A DNA stretch of 35,315 nt, taken from an uncultured Pelagibacteraceae bacterium. GTDB lineage: Bacteria > Pseudomonadota > Alphaproteobacteria > Pelagibacterales > Pelagibacteraceae. Where the stretch lies: positions 1-35,315 of the forward strand of contig CACGVB010000011.1 in the NCBI GenBank assembly GCA_902576395.1. The letters run 5' to 3'. The stretch's first letter is position 1. Each line of letters starts with the position of its first letter. Shown here piece by piece: positions 16,443 through 25,029 of this stretch. A program made the position numbers and the translations under genes. The notes below the pieces were generated by a model, which searched no databases, had not been told where the DNA came from, and saw only the letters and a list, made by a program, of their open reading frames with translations.

Positions 16443-16937
16443 ATGAAAAACAAAAAATATAGTCACAAGGTATCAATTGTTATGGGAAGTAATTCTGATT
16501 ACTCAACAATGAAATTTTGTGAAAAAATTCTTAAATTGCTTAAAATTAATTATGAAACAAATATAGTTTCTGCTCATAGAACTCCGGAACGTATGTTTAA
16601 ATATGCAAAATCAGCTGAAAAAAATAATATTTCTGTGATAATTGCTGGAGCTGGAGGATCAGCCCATTTGCCAGGAATGATTGCATCTCTAACAAGAATT
16701 CCAGTAATTGGAGTGCCAATTGAAAGTAAAAAATTAAAAGGTCTAGATAGTTTACTGTCAATAGCTCAAATGCCAAAAGGTATACCGGTTGGAACTGTAG
16801 CAATAGGTACAGATGGAGCAATAAATGCCGCATTATATGCAGCATCAATTGTCTCTACCTTTGATATGGGTGTTAAAAATAATCTCAACAAGTGGCGATC
16901 TAAACAATCAAAATCTGTTAAAAAAAAACCTAAATAA
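16443..16937 (+). CDS. purE: N5-carboxyaminoimidazole ribonucleotide mutase
   Basis: A 164-residue class I PurE, which converts N5-CAIR to CAIR in purine synthesis. It shows the phosphate-binding [10 protein letters not shown] (14-23), the catalytic SAHRTPERM with His45, [11 protein letters not shown] and the late [12 protein letters not shown]. Length is normal, with a lysine-rich tail. The stop is followed immediately by the purK ATG (no gap), so the pair forms the standard bacterial two-enzyme unit. The upstream region contains AT-rich -10-like sequences but no clear SD. Confidence 0.95.
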   Translation: MKNKKYSHKVSIVMGSNSDYSTMKFCEKILKLLKINYETNIVSAHRTPERMFKYAKSAEKNNISVIIAGAGGSAHLPGMIASLTRIPVIGVPIESKKLKGLDSLLSIAQMPKGIPVGTVAIGTDGAINAALYAASIVSTFDMGVKNNLNKWRSKQSKSVKKKPK

Positions 16938-17981
16938 ATGGGCCAGCTAGTTTTAGGAATAATTGGAGGTGGTCAGCTAGGTAGTATGCTTTCTGAAGCT
17001 GCTAAAAAGATAGATATAAAAACTGTAGTACTTAGTGACGATCCAGATGCGCCTGCCAAAAATTTTGCAAATAAGTTCATATATGGAAACTATAATGATA
17101 CAAAAATTATAACAGAATTTGTTAATTGCGTTGATTTAGTTACCTATGAATTTGAAAATATACCCTTTGATATATTAAATGAAATAAATAAATCAAAGAG
17201 TGTTTTGCCCAAACCAGAAATAAATAGTTTAATCCAAAATAGATTAACTGAAAAAGATTTTTTAAATAAAAATAATATTAAAACAACTAACTATGCTTTA
17301 ATTAAAAATAAGGATGAAATAAAAGATAATGAAAACCTTTTGCCCGGGTTACTTAAAACTACTACTCTTGGATACGATGGTAAAGGTCAATATAAATTAA
17401 ATAGTTTAATTGACATAAATGAAGATATTGATTTTACTAAAGAATATATTTTAGAAAAGTTTATTAATCTTAAAAAAGAAATTTCAATTGTCATATGTAG
17501 ATTTGGCAATCAAAAATATGAAATATATGAACCGATTGAGAATGTTCATGAAGATCAAATTTTGAAACATTCAAAAATTCCTGCTGAAATTTCGGAAACA
17601 ATAAAGGCAAAATCTAAAGAATGGGCAAAACAAATTGTTGAAGAACTAGATTATATTGGAACTTTATGTGTTGAGTTTTTTATTGATAAAAATGAAAACT
17701 TATATGTTAATGAAATTGCACCTAGAGTTCATAATTCTGGTCATCTAACAATAAACTCACATAATGTTAGTCAATTTGAAAATCATATAAGAGCTGTTTG
17801 TGGTTTAAAAAAAATCGTTACAAAAAAAATATATAATGCTCAAATGACAAATCTCATTGGTGATGACATAACAATTTATAGGAATAAAACTTTTAAAGAG
17901 AATGAGTTTTTTTATGACTATTTAAAAAAACAAGTAAAAGCAAAAAGGAAAATGGGACATCTAACAATTATTGAAAAGTAA
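16938..17981 (+). CDS. purK: N5-carboxyaminoimidazole ribonucleotide synthetase
   Basis: A 347-residue ATP-grasp enzyme that makes N5-CAIR from AIR, bicarbonate and ATP. The start LGIIGGGQLGSMLSEAA (about 5-21) is the PurK N-terminal loop. VTYEFENIP is characteristic of the family. KTTTLGYDGKGQY is the ATP-grasp glycine loop, and VNEIAPRVHNSGHLT carries the metal-binding Glu/Asn and closing motif. It directly abuts purE. Its 3' end lies two bases from the convergent SRAP gene, with no terminator between them. Confidence 0.95.
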   Translation: MGQLVLGIIGGGQLGSMLSEAAKKIDIKTVVLSDDPDAPAKNFANKFIYGNYNDTKIITEFVNCVDLVTYEFENIPFDILNEINKSKSVLPKPEINSLIQNRLTEKDFLNKNNIKTTNYALIKNKDEIKDNENLLPGLLKTTTLGYDGKGQYKLNSLIDINEDIDFTKEYILEKFINLKKEISIVICRFGNQKYEIYEPIENVHEDQILKHSKIPAEISETIKAKSKEWAKQIVEELDYIGTLCVEFFIDKNENLYVNEIAPRVHNSGHLTINSHNVSQFENHIRAVCGLKKIVTKKIYNAQMTNLIGDDITIYRNKTFKENEFFYDYLKKQVKAKRKMGHLTIIEK

Positions 17982-17983
17982 TT

Positions 17984-18604
17984 TTATAGAGGTTGTATCA
18001 GAGAAATATTGTTATTTGTTGGCTTATTTACATCCTTAGAAATTTCATAAAAAGAAAGTTTTGATTTTTGCGATTGTTTTAAATAATTTGAACCTGAAAT
18101 TTCAATATTCAAATATTTATTAACATCACTTTCATTTAAGATAACTGGCTGTCTGTGATGAATTTCTGTCACATTTAAACTTGCTTCTTCAGTAATCATA
18201 CAAAATTGATCTTCTTCATAAATACCAGCAATATAAATAAGTTTCTTATCCTCTCTTAAAAAGTAATAAGGGGTCTTCTCTTTTTCTATTCTCTTCCATT
18301 CATAAAAACCATCGGCCACGGCAACACATCTTTGAAGTTTTATTAACTTTTTAAAAGAGACCTTTTCATCAATCGTCTCTAATCTTGCATTAATTAGTGG
18401 TTTAAAGTCTTTTTTTTTAGCCCAACTAGGTACAATCCCCCACTTTAAATTTTCAAGAGTATTTCCATTGTTATATTTCTTAATAACTGGAAGTTTTTGG
18501 TAAGGATGTGCATTATAATTTTCTGAGTCTTCTACATTAATTGCAGTTTTAACGATTTTACTTGTTTTTGAAACAGCATTGGTGATGACGTATCTTCCAC
18601 ACAT
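17984..18604 (-). CDS. SRAP-domain protein (YedK/HMCES-like)
   Basis: A 206-residue SRAP protein. Members attach their own Cys2 to abasic sites in single-stranded DNA as a shielding crosslink. Here Cys2 (MCGRY) is present, as are YNAHPYQ with Asn31, WGIVPSW, INARLET (71-77), DGFYEWKR with Glu102, and the His149 motif. The last reads HHRQP where the family usually has HxRMP, a Met-to-Gln change next to the active site that leaves the His intact. It is transcribed toward purK and diverges from the GNAT gene over 36 bases. Confidence 0.9.
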   Translation of the reverse strand: MCGRYVITNAVSKTSKIVKTAINVEDSENYNAHPYQKLPVIKKYNNGNTLENLKWGIVPSWAKKKDFKPLINARLETIDEKVSFKKLIKLQRCVAVADGFYEWKRIEKEKTPYYFLREDKKLIYIAGIYEEDQFCMITEEASLNVTEIHHRQPVILNESDVNKYLNIEISGSNYLKQSQKSKLSFYEISKDVNKPTNNNISLIQPL

Positions 18605-18640
18605 ATTTTTTCGTATTGGTTTAATTTTTTTTTAGATTAT

Positions 18641-19111
18641 ATGTTCATGCTAATGATTAAATCAATAGAAAATAACTTTGACCACCCAAAGGTAAATCAT
18701 CTTTTAATAAAACACTTTATTGAATTGAGATCTGTTTCTTCTAAAGGCAGCACTCATGTTTTAGATATCCCCGGACTCAAAGATCCGAGTATAAAATTTT
18801 GGAGCTTGTGGAATAATAATCATTTAATTGGGTGTGGAGCCTTAAAGTTTGTTGGACAAAATCATGGAGAATTTAAATCTATAAGAGTATCTGATGATTT
18901 TAGAAATAGAGGTATCGGTAATAAAATAATCTCGCATTTAATTATTCAGGCAAAAAAATTAGGTATAAAAAAGCTAAGTATTGAAACAGGATCTGGAAAA
19001 TTCTTTTTACCTGCCAGAAAACTTTTTGAACATTTTAAATTTAGAAAGTGTAAACCATTTGCTCACTATAAAGAGGACCCTAATTCTTGTTATTACACTT
19101 TAGATTTATAA
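18641..19111 (+). CDS. GNAT family N-acetyltransferase
   Basis: A 156-residue acetyltransferase fold. Motif A, RVSDDFRNRGIGNKII (about 82-97), contains the acetyl-CoA pyrophosphate loop RNRGIG; a family-typical SIETGSG strand and a C-terminal LFEHFKF follow. Three in-frame ATGs (codons 1, 3 and 5) compete. MIKSIENNF from codon 5 at 18653 is a plausible true start, since the residues before it are not typical of the fold; no SD distinguishes them. The substrate is unknown. It is followed closely by the unknown gene at 19116 and the carrier at 19563, so the three may be one transcript. Confidence 0.8.
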   Translation: MFMLMIKSIENNFDHPKVNHLLIKHFIELRSVSSKGSTHVLDIPGLKDPSIKFWSLWNNNHLIGCGALKFVGQNHGEFKSIRVSDDFRNRGIGNKIISHLIIQAKKLGIKKLSIETGSGKFFLPARKLFEHFKFRKCKPFAHYKEDPNSCYYTLDL

Positions 19112-19115
19112 TTTT

Positions 19116-19556
19116 ATGGGAGAAGAAAATAAAAAACCCTACATACTTTATGTTGCTGAGGCAATCTATTTAGAAATATTTCAAATTAAAAAACAAAATA
19201 TTGATATTTCCAATATAGATGCAATTGAAAGATTTATGGGTTCAAAATTGTATGAAAAAGTAAGTAGTGGTAAATTTCATGATGAATGGTTTGAGAAACT
19301 AAAAGAAAACGATTTTGTTGATGATACCTCGGGAGAAAAAATTTCTAAAGAGGTTTTAAGGCTTTTGAATTTACAAAAAGAAGCAATGATTAAACAATTG
19401 ATTAAATTTCCTGATTTGTACTATGCAAAAAGTCATTTTCCCTTGGAAATATCACAAAGAGCTACAAATCATTTGTGGCGAGTGTGCGAAAGTTATGAAT
19501 TGTGGTGCAAAGAAACAAAAAATAATAATCTAATTAAATTAAATCTTTTAGATTAA
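19116..19556 (+). CDS. Uncharacterised 146-residue protein
   Basis: I do not recognise this protein. It is soluble and mainly helical, with LYVAEAIYLEIFQIKKQNI near the start, a central EAMIKQLIKFPDLYYAK and a C-terminal HLWRVCESYELWC. No signal peptide, membrane span or catalytic motif is visible. It lies four bases after the GNAT gene and six bases before the transporter gene. Spacing and amino acid composition look like a genuine gene. No function is proposed. Confidence 0.6.
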   Translation: MGEENKKPYILYVAEAIYLEIFQIKKQNIDISNIDAIERFMGSKLYEKVSSGKFHDEWFEKLKENDFVDDTSGEKISKEVLRLLNLQKEAMIKQLIKFPDLYYAKSHFPLEISQRATNHLWRVCESYELWCKETKNNNLIKLNLLD

Positions 19557-19562
19557 GAATAA

Positions 19563-21176
19563 ATGGACAAAATCATTCAATTTATAGACTCAACACTTTT
19601 CGATTTAGGTAGACAATTTAAGTTGTCTTATTTACCTCCGTTAATGATTTACGTGGCAGCAGGTATATCTGGACTTACAGGGATAGTAGGTACTTTCTTT
19701 GTAAAAGATTACTTAAATTTATCTGCAGCATTTCTTGCAGGATTAGGTTTCTGGGCAGGAATACCTTGGGCTTTAAAGATGCCACTAGGGCATTTGGTAG
19801 ATTTAATATGGAATAAAAAGAATTACATGGTTTACGTCGGTGCCTCATTAATTGGTGTAAGTTTATTAATAATGTACGGACTAATAATTCATACAGAACA
19901 AATGTCATCTTATTTAAAAGTTGAAACTTGGTTTGTAATAAGTGTTCTTTTAGCTCCTATTGGATATGTAGTCCAAGATGTTGTTGCTGATGCAATGACA
20001 GTCGAGGCTGTGCCCCTAATAAATGAGAACGGAGAAAAATTTACAGCAGATCAAATTAAAATTATGCATACGACGATGCAAACACTTGGAAGATTTGCAA
20101 TTATAGGTGGGACAGTGTTGGTTGCTCTTGCCAATGTGATTTTATTTAAGGGGGTAGATGATCTTGAACAGGCTGAAAAAATACAATTATACGGCTCGAT
20201 ATATCTTTATGCATTAATAATACCAATGGTTTCAATTTTAGGTGTTATTTTTGCTGCTTATTTAAAAAATAAAAAGAAAAACATTTTAATTAGACAAGGT
20301 CTATCAGGTGAAGAAGATAATTTTAATCATGAGCAAACAAAAGTAAATTGGTGGATACTAGGTGGTAGTTTAATTTTTGTAATTTTCACATTGAGTGTCG
20401 GTTCGTTAGGATTACCTTTTGCACAAGAAATTGTTTTTTTAGGTTCTATGTTAATCATTTTATTTCTTATGAACAAACTTATTAAAGAGTTACCTGAAAA
20501 GTTAAGATTTACTATAGTTGGAACTGCTATAATTATTTTTATATTTAGAGCCATGCCTGGACCTGGACCGGGCTTATCTTGGTTTGAAATTGATGAACTA
20601 CAGTTTAATGAACAATTTTTTTCAATACTGTCTTTACTAGCTTCTGTTCTAACATTAGTTGGAATAATAATGCTAAGACCATTTATGGCAAAAAATTCTA
20701 TTGCTAAAATAATCGTAATTTTATCAATTGCTGGATCAATATTATTTTTGCCAAGTGTTGGAATGTATTATGGATTTCATAACTGGACTTCTTCGTTAAC
20801 AAATGGAATTGTTGATGCAAAATTTATAGCAATAATTAATACAGCATTAGAATCTCCATTGGGTCAAATATCTATGATTCCACTTTTGGCTTGGATTGCT
20901 AAGAATGCTCCTTCACATTTAAAAGCAACTTTTTTTGCGGTTTTTGCCTCATTCACTAATTTAGCTTTGTCTGCAAGTGCTTTATTAACAAAATATCTTA
21001 ATGAAATTTTTACAATTACAAGAGAAGTAAAAGATAAGGTTACAAACGCAATTTTAACTACAGCAGACTATTCTGAGCTAGGATTGTTATTAATTACAGT
21101 TACAATTATTACCTTAATTATACCAGTGCTATTTGTTTTATTTATTCAGAAATCTAGATTTAAAACTGAGGAATAA
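19563..21176 (+). CDS. Major-facilitator carrier, folate/biopterin transporter-like
   Basis: A 537-residue integral membrane protein with about twelve predicted spans. IPWALKMPLGHLVDLIW (67-83) and GYVVQDVVADAMTVEAV (134-150) fit the folate-biopterin transporter (FBT) branch of the MFS, in which a short K/P-x-x-G-x-x-x-D loop and a Q-D-x-x-x-D-A motif are conserved. The protein would import a folate, pterin or similar heterocycle. Gene context supports folate, because several THF-dependent enzymes are encoded nearby, but this is indirect; another MFS substrate is possible. Its end lies three bases from the convergent soxG stop. Confidence 0.6.
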   Translation: MDKIIQFIDSTLFDLGRQFKLSYLPPLMIYVAAGISGLTGIVGTFFVKDYLNLSAAFLAGLGFWAGIPWALKMPLGHLVDLIWNKKNYMVYVGASLIGVSLLIMYGLIIHTEQMSSYLKVETWFVISVLLAPIGYVVQDVVADAMTVEAVPLINENGEKFTADQIKIMHTTMQTLGRFAIIGGTVLVALANVILFKGVDDLEQAEKIQLYGSIYLYALIIPMVSILGVIFAAYLKNKKKNILIRQGLSGEEDNFNHEQTKVNWWILGGSLIFVIFTLSVGSLGLPFAQEIVFLGSMLIILFLMNKLIKELPEKLRFTIVGTAIIIFIFRAMPGPGPGLSWFEIDELQFNEQFFSILSLLASVLTLVGIIMLRPFMAKNSIAKIIVILSIAGSILFLPSVGMYYGFHNWTSSLTNGIVDAKFIAIINTALESPLGQISMIPLLAWIAKNAPSHLKATFFAVFASFTNLALSASALLTKYLNEIFTITREVKDKVTNAILTTADYSELGLLLITVTIITLIIPVLFVLFIQKSRFKTEE

Positions 21177-21179
21177 TAA

Positions 21180-21767
21180 CTAATTACACTTATAGCCAAA
21201 TTCTAAAGAAGCATCAGTGATAGAACGGTATAAAGATTCCCCAAAACTTCTTAGAGAAAAAATTCTTGCTTTTTCTGGTTCATTTTCAACCAAATCAACT
21301 ATAAAAGAAATTCCATTATAAGCTGAGTTAATACTCATATTTTTTGTTAAAATGTTAAAATTAAAAGGACATCCTTTTTTTAAAACTTCTTTTACGTATG
21401 GTCCTTCTAACTCTATTGTTGCTTTTGAATGAGAAAGGTCTGTAACAGCAAAATCATTTTCATTAAAAGTACTGTAAATTTCTTTTAACAATTCTTTGTT
21501 ATGAGAAACTAAAAGCCAATTATTTGGTGAATTCCACAAAACTCTTATATTTTCATTTGAAACTACTTTTTGTGCCTGATTTACAAATTTTAACTTGTTA
21601 AAATTTATATCGTCAATTTTAATTGAAGAATTTTTATACTGAACTATTTGAACGATCAATAAATTTTTTAATTCTTTAATTTTTAATAATTCATTTTCAG
21701 ATTTATTTTCAAAATTTCCAAATGACCCTTCGACATGGACATTTTGTAATGCAGAAATCATTTTCAT
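21180..21767 (-). CDS. soxG: Sarcosine oxidase gamma subunit
   Basis: A 195-residue protein in the gamma position of the heterotetrameric sarcosine oxidase operon. It has a SoxG/GcvT-like fold: VRVLWNSPNNWLLV is the typical W-LGP-like segment, AVTDLSHSKATIELEGPYVKEVLKKGCPFNF (about 112-142) matches the family's DLSH-R-x-xL-G core, and RSFGESLYRSITDASLEFG is the C-terminal motif. The gamma subunit helps form the complex that oxidises sarcosine to glycine, H2O2 and methylene-THF. It overlaps soxA by four bases (ATGA). Sequence identity to distant SoxG proteins is likely low, but position and motifs agree. Confidence 0.85.
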   Translation of the reverse strand: MKMISALQNVHVEGSFGNFENKSENELLKIKELKNLLIVQIVQYKNSSIKIDDINFNKLKFVNQAQKVVSNENIRVLWNSPNNWLLVSHNKELLKEIYSTFNENDFAVTDLSHSKATIELEGPYVKEVLKKGCPFNFNILTKNMSINSAYNGISFIVDLVENEPEKARIFSLRSFGESLYRSITDASLEFGYKCN

Positions 21768-24760
21768 GCCCTTACTCTCTTTCCTTCAGGATCAACATAA
21801 TGAGATGAAACAATTTCCACAGGAATAGTCTTATTTTTTAAAGGTGACATAGCAAATAGCTTTTGTCCTATCATATTTTTTCCATCTTTAATTATCGCAA
21901 GCGAGAATGGATTATCATACTCAACACTCCAACATGATGCTGAGACATGACCTAATTTAGGGTTTGGAAGTTTTGCTTTAGGGTCTTTAACAATATATGA
22001 ACCTTCAGGAATACTTGTTGTTTTGTCTAATGGAACAACACCTACTATTTTTTCTCTATCTGGTTTTGTAAAAGCTGATCTGCTTAAAGATCTTTTACCA
22101 ATAAAGTCTTTTTTCTTACTTACCAAACCTTCCAGCGATGCGTCATGAGGAATTGTTCTCCCATCAAGCTCAGAGCCAGCAACGTGACCCATTTCTATCC
22201 TTAAAGTAGATAGGGCCTCAGTTCCATATGCCTGTATTTGAAATTCTTTACCAACTTCGATAATTTTTTCCCACATGAAATTACCATAGTCTGACTCCAC
22301 ATTAACTTCATAAGCAAGCTCTCCTGAAAATGAAATTCTATAAATCTTTGCAGGAATACCAAATAAATCAGCCTCTTTGTAACCCATAAATGGTAGAGCT
22401 TCATTAGATACATCAGTATTTGGAAATAATTTCATTAGTAATGCTCTTGAATTTGGGCCTGCTATTGCAGCACCAGCCCACTGCTCTGTTGTTGAAACTA
22501 CATTCACATTTAATTCTGGCCAAACTAGCTGCAAATAATATTCTAAATGAGATAGGACATTGGCTGCCTGCGCTGTTGTAGTTGTCATGTGGTAATGATT
22601 TTCAGAAATTCTTGTTGTTGTTCCATCATCCATTACAATTCCATCTTCTCTTAGCATCACTCCATATCTTGCTTTACCAACTGGTAGCTTAAGCCATGCA
22701 TTAGTATAAACTCTATTTAAAAATTCTGCAGCATCGGGACCTTTAACATCTATTTTTCCTAAAGTAGTTACATCACATACACCTACATTTTTTCTTACAT
22801 TTTTTGCTTCTCTTTTTGAAGCTTCAAATAATGTTTCATTTCCTTGCTTGTAGTATCTTGGTCTCAACCAAACTCCAGCATCAACAAATACTGCATTATT
22901 TTTTTCGTGCCACTCGTGCATTGGTGATTTTCTTGTCGGTTTAGAATGTTTGCCAACTTCTCTTCCCACAATTGCTCCAATTGAAACAGGTGTATAAGGT
23001 GGCCTAAATGTAGTGTGGCCAACTTGTGGTACAACTTTATTTTCAATGTCTGACACTAATTGTAAACCATTAAGATTACTTGTCTTTCCTTGATCTGTTG
23101 CCATTCCAAGGGTGGTATATCTTTTTACATGTTCGATTGATCTAAAACCTTCTCTTAATGCCAACTCTATATCTGTTACAGCCACATCGTTTTGAAAATC
23201 TAAAAATCTTTTGTAAGATTTACCTTTTGGTAATGGAACACACCAAAACTTGTCATGCTCTGTAGATTTTTTTTCAACTACTGTTGGAACAGAAACTTTA
23301 TTATTATTTTCAGTTATTTTGTTTGAGACTTCGTATCCTTTATTGAATGCTTCATTAATAGTTTCCTCTAAAGTAAATTTACCGTTTGCTGAACCAATAG
23401 TATTTTCTTTCTGTTTAGATTTTTTTGGAATGAATGCATCTATTTTCTCATTAAATTCAGATTTATTTCCAGATTGTGATGCTAAATGAATTGATGGCGT
23501 CCAAAACCCTGAAACACAAATACAATCACATTCAATATTTTCTATATTTGATAAATCTTTTTTATTATCAGATATTTTTGCAATATCAGCTGATTTAACT
23601 TTTTTGTATCCTTTAGCAGCAACTACCACATAAGAATATTTAATTTCAATTCCTAAATTTTTTGCTTCAGTAATAATGTCAGAAGATGGTTCTTTTCTAG
23701 TGTCTAAAATTAATGGATTAACACCATTTTTTTTGAACTCTATAGCGGTTTCATATCCACTGTCATTATTAGTAAATATCAAAGGTTTTTTCCCAACTAA
23801 AACTCCATAGACCTTTATGTATTCTTTAGCTGCCGAAGATAACATTACACCTGGGGTATCATTGTTACCAAATACTAATGGTCTTTCAATTGAACCTGAT
23901 GAAATAAGAACTTCTTTTGCTCTTATGTACCACAAGCGTTGTTTGGGTAAATATTTTTGGGTTTTAGGCAAGTGATCACTTATTCGTTCCGACATTACCA
24001 ACATATTATGATCATAATAACCAAATACTTGTGATCTATTTTTTACAATCACATTTGACATTGACTTTAACTCAGTAATTATTTTCTCTGACCATTCAGC
24101 ACCAGTTTGATTACCAACATTTACATCACTAGTTAACAAGCTACCTCCATACCTTGGTTTGTCTTCAGCTAAAATTACACGCGCACCATTTTTTGCTGCT
24201 GCATATGCACTAGCTAAACCTGAAGGTCCTGATCCAGTAATTAATAAATCACAATATTCATATTTATGCTCGTATCTTTCTTTATCATGTTTGATAGATG
24301 CTTCTCCAAAACCTGCTGCCATTCTAATGAAAGGTTCATAAATTTTGTACCAGAAACTTGGTGGCCACATAAAAGTTTTATAATAAAACCCGGCTGGAAA
24401 AAACATTTTTAAGAAATTATTAATTGCTCCAATATCAAAGTTTACACTAGGCCAACAATTTACACTTTTAACCTCTAAACCTTCAAAAATTTCCTGTTCA
24501 GTAGCTCTAATATTAGGATCTCTCTCATTATTTCTTTCTAATTGTAAAATTGCATAAGGTTCATCAACACCAACTCCAAAGAAACCTCTAGGTCTATGGT
24601 ATTTAAAACTTCTCCCAACAAGATGCACTCCATTTGCTATTAAAGCAGAAGCAATAGTATCTCCTTCATAACCAAAATATTTTTTACCGTTAAATGTAAA
24701 AGAAATTTTTTTATTTCTATTTACCATTCCAATGTTATCTAATCTAAAATCTTGTGACAT
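21764..24760 (-). CDS. soxA: Sarcosine oxidase alpha subunit
   Basis: A 998-residue subunit with three parts. Residues about 18-100 form a Fer2_4-like domain (VGRSFKYHRPRGFFG). Residues about 168-480 are a dinucleotide-binding oxidoreductase domain (LLITGSGPSGLASAYAAAKNG, with GSGPSG at 176-181). Residues about 615-990 are a GcvT-type folate domain (VGVCDVTTLGKIDVKGPDA; GELAYEV). In known heterotetrameric enzymes alpha binds NAD+ and the folate, and the methyl carbon is captured as methylene-THF. Length is standard. It overlaps soxG by four bases and shares one base with soxD (TAATG), giving the order B-D-A-G. Confidence 0.95.
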   Translation of the reverse strand: MSQDFRLDNIGMVNRNKKISFTFNGKKYFGYEGDTIASALIANGVHLVGRSFKYHRPRGFFGVGVDEPYAILQLERNNERDPNIRATEQEIFEGLEVKSVNCWPSVNFDIGAINNFLKMFFPAGFYYKTFMWPPSFWYKIYEPFIRMAAGFGEASIKHDKERYEHKYEYCDLLITGSGPSGLASAYAAAKNGARVILAEDKPRYGGSLLTSDVNVGNQTGAEWSEKIITELKSMSNVIVKNRSQVFGYYDHNMLVMSERISDHLPKTQKYLPKQRLWYIRAKEVLISSGSIERPLVFGNNDTPGVMLSSAAKEYIKVYGVLVGKKPLIFTNNDSGYETAIEFKKNGVNPLILDTRKEPSSDIITEAKNLGIEIKYSYVVVAAKGYKKVKSADIAKISDNKKDLSNIENIECDCICVSGFWTPSIHLASQSGNKSEFNEKIDAFIPKKSKQKENTIGSANGKFTLEETINEAFNKGYEVSNKITENNNKVSVPTVVEKKSTEHDKFWCVPLPKGKSYKRFLDFQNDVAVTDIELALREGFRSIEHVKRYTTLGMATDQGKTSNLNGLQLVSDIENKVVPQVGHTTFRPPYTPVSIGAIVGREVGKHSKPTRKSPMHEWHEKNNAVFVDAGVWLRPRYYKQGNETLFEASKREAKNVRKNVGVCDVTTLGKIDVKGPDAAEFLNRVYTNAWLKLPVGKARYGVMLREDGIVMDDGTTTRISENHYHMTTTTAQAANVLSHLEYYLQLVWPELNVNVVSTTEQWAGAAIAGPNSRALLMKLFPNTDVSNEALPFMGYKEADLFGIPAKIYRISFSGELAYEVNVESDYGNFMWEKIIEVGKEFQIQAYGTEALSTLRIEMGHVAGSELDGRTIPHDASLEGLVSKKKDFIGKRSLSRSAFTKPDREKIVGVVPLDKTTSIPEGSYIVKDPKAKLPNPKLGHVSASCWSVEYDNPFSLAIIKDGKNMIGQKLFAMSPLKNKTIPVEIVSSHYVDPEGKRVRA

Positions 24761-25029
24761 TATTCAGTCAGTTCATCTGCTTTATAGGTTTTAAAAATTT
24801 CGTGCGTTGAAGTATCTCTTTCAACTTTAATCCATTGTCTGCAGCCAGATATATGGTGCCACAACTCTAGGTGTTTTCCTCTAGGACTTTTTCTTAAATA
24901 AACAAAATTATTCCACTCTTGGTCACTAATTTCCTTGTTAAGCTCTGGTCGTTTTACTGTTGCATCTCCGCCATAAGCAAACTCATTCTGTGATCTTGAT
25001 CCACAATGTGGACAGAATATATAGAGCAT
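24760..25029 (-). CDS. soxD: Sarcosine oxidase delta subunit
   Basis: An 89-residue zinc-binding subunit. CPHCG (Cys6, Cys9) near the N terminus and LWHHISGC (His59 and Cys63) supply the four expected zinc ligands. FAYGGDATVKRP and FVYLRKSPRG are characteristic of SoxD. It supports assembly of the heterotetramer. The soxB stop immediately precedes its ATG (no gap), and its own stop overlaps the soxA start by one base. Confidence 0.95.
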   Translation of the reverse strand: MLYIFCPHCGSRSQNEFAYGGDATVKRPELNKEISDQEWNNFVYLRKSPRGKHLELWHHISGCRQWIKVERDTSTHEIFKTYKADELTE

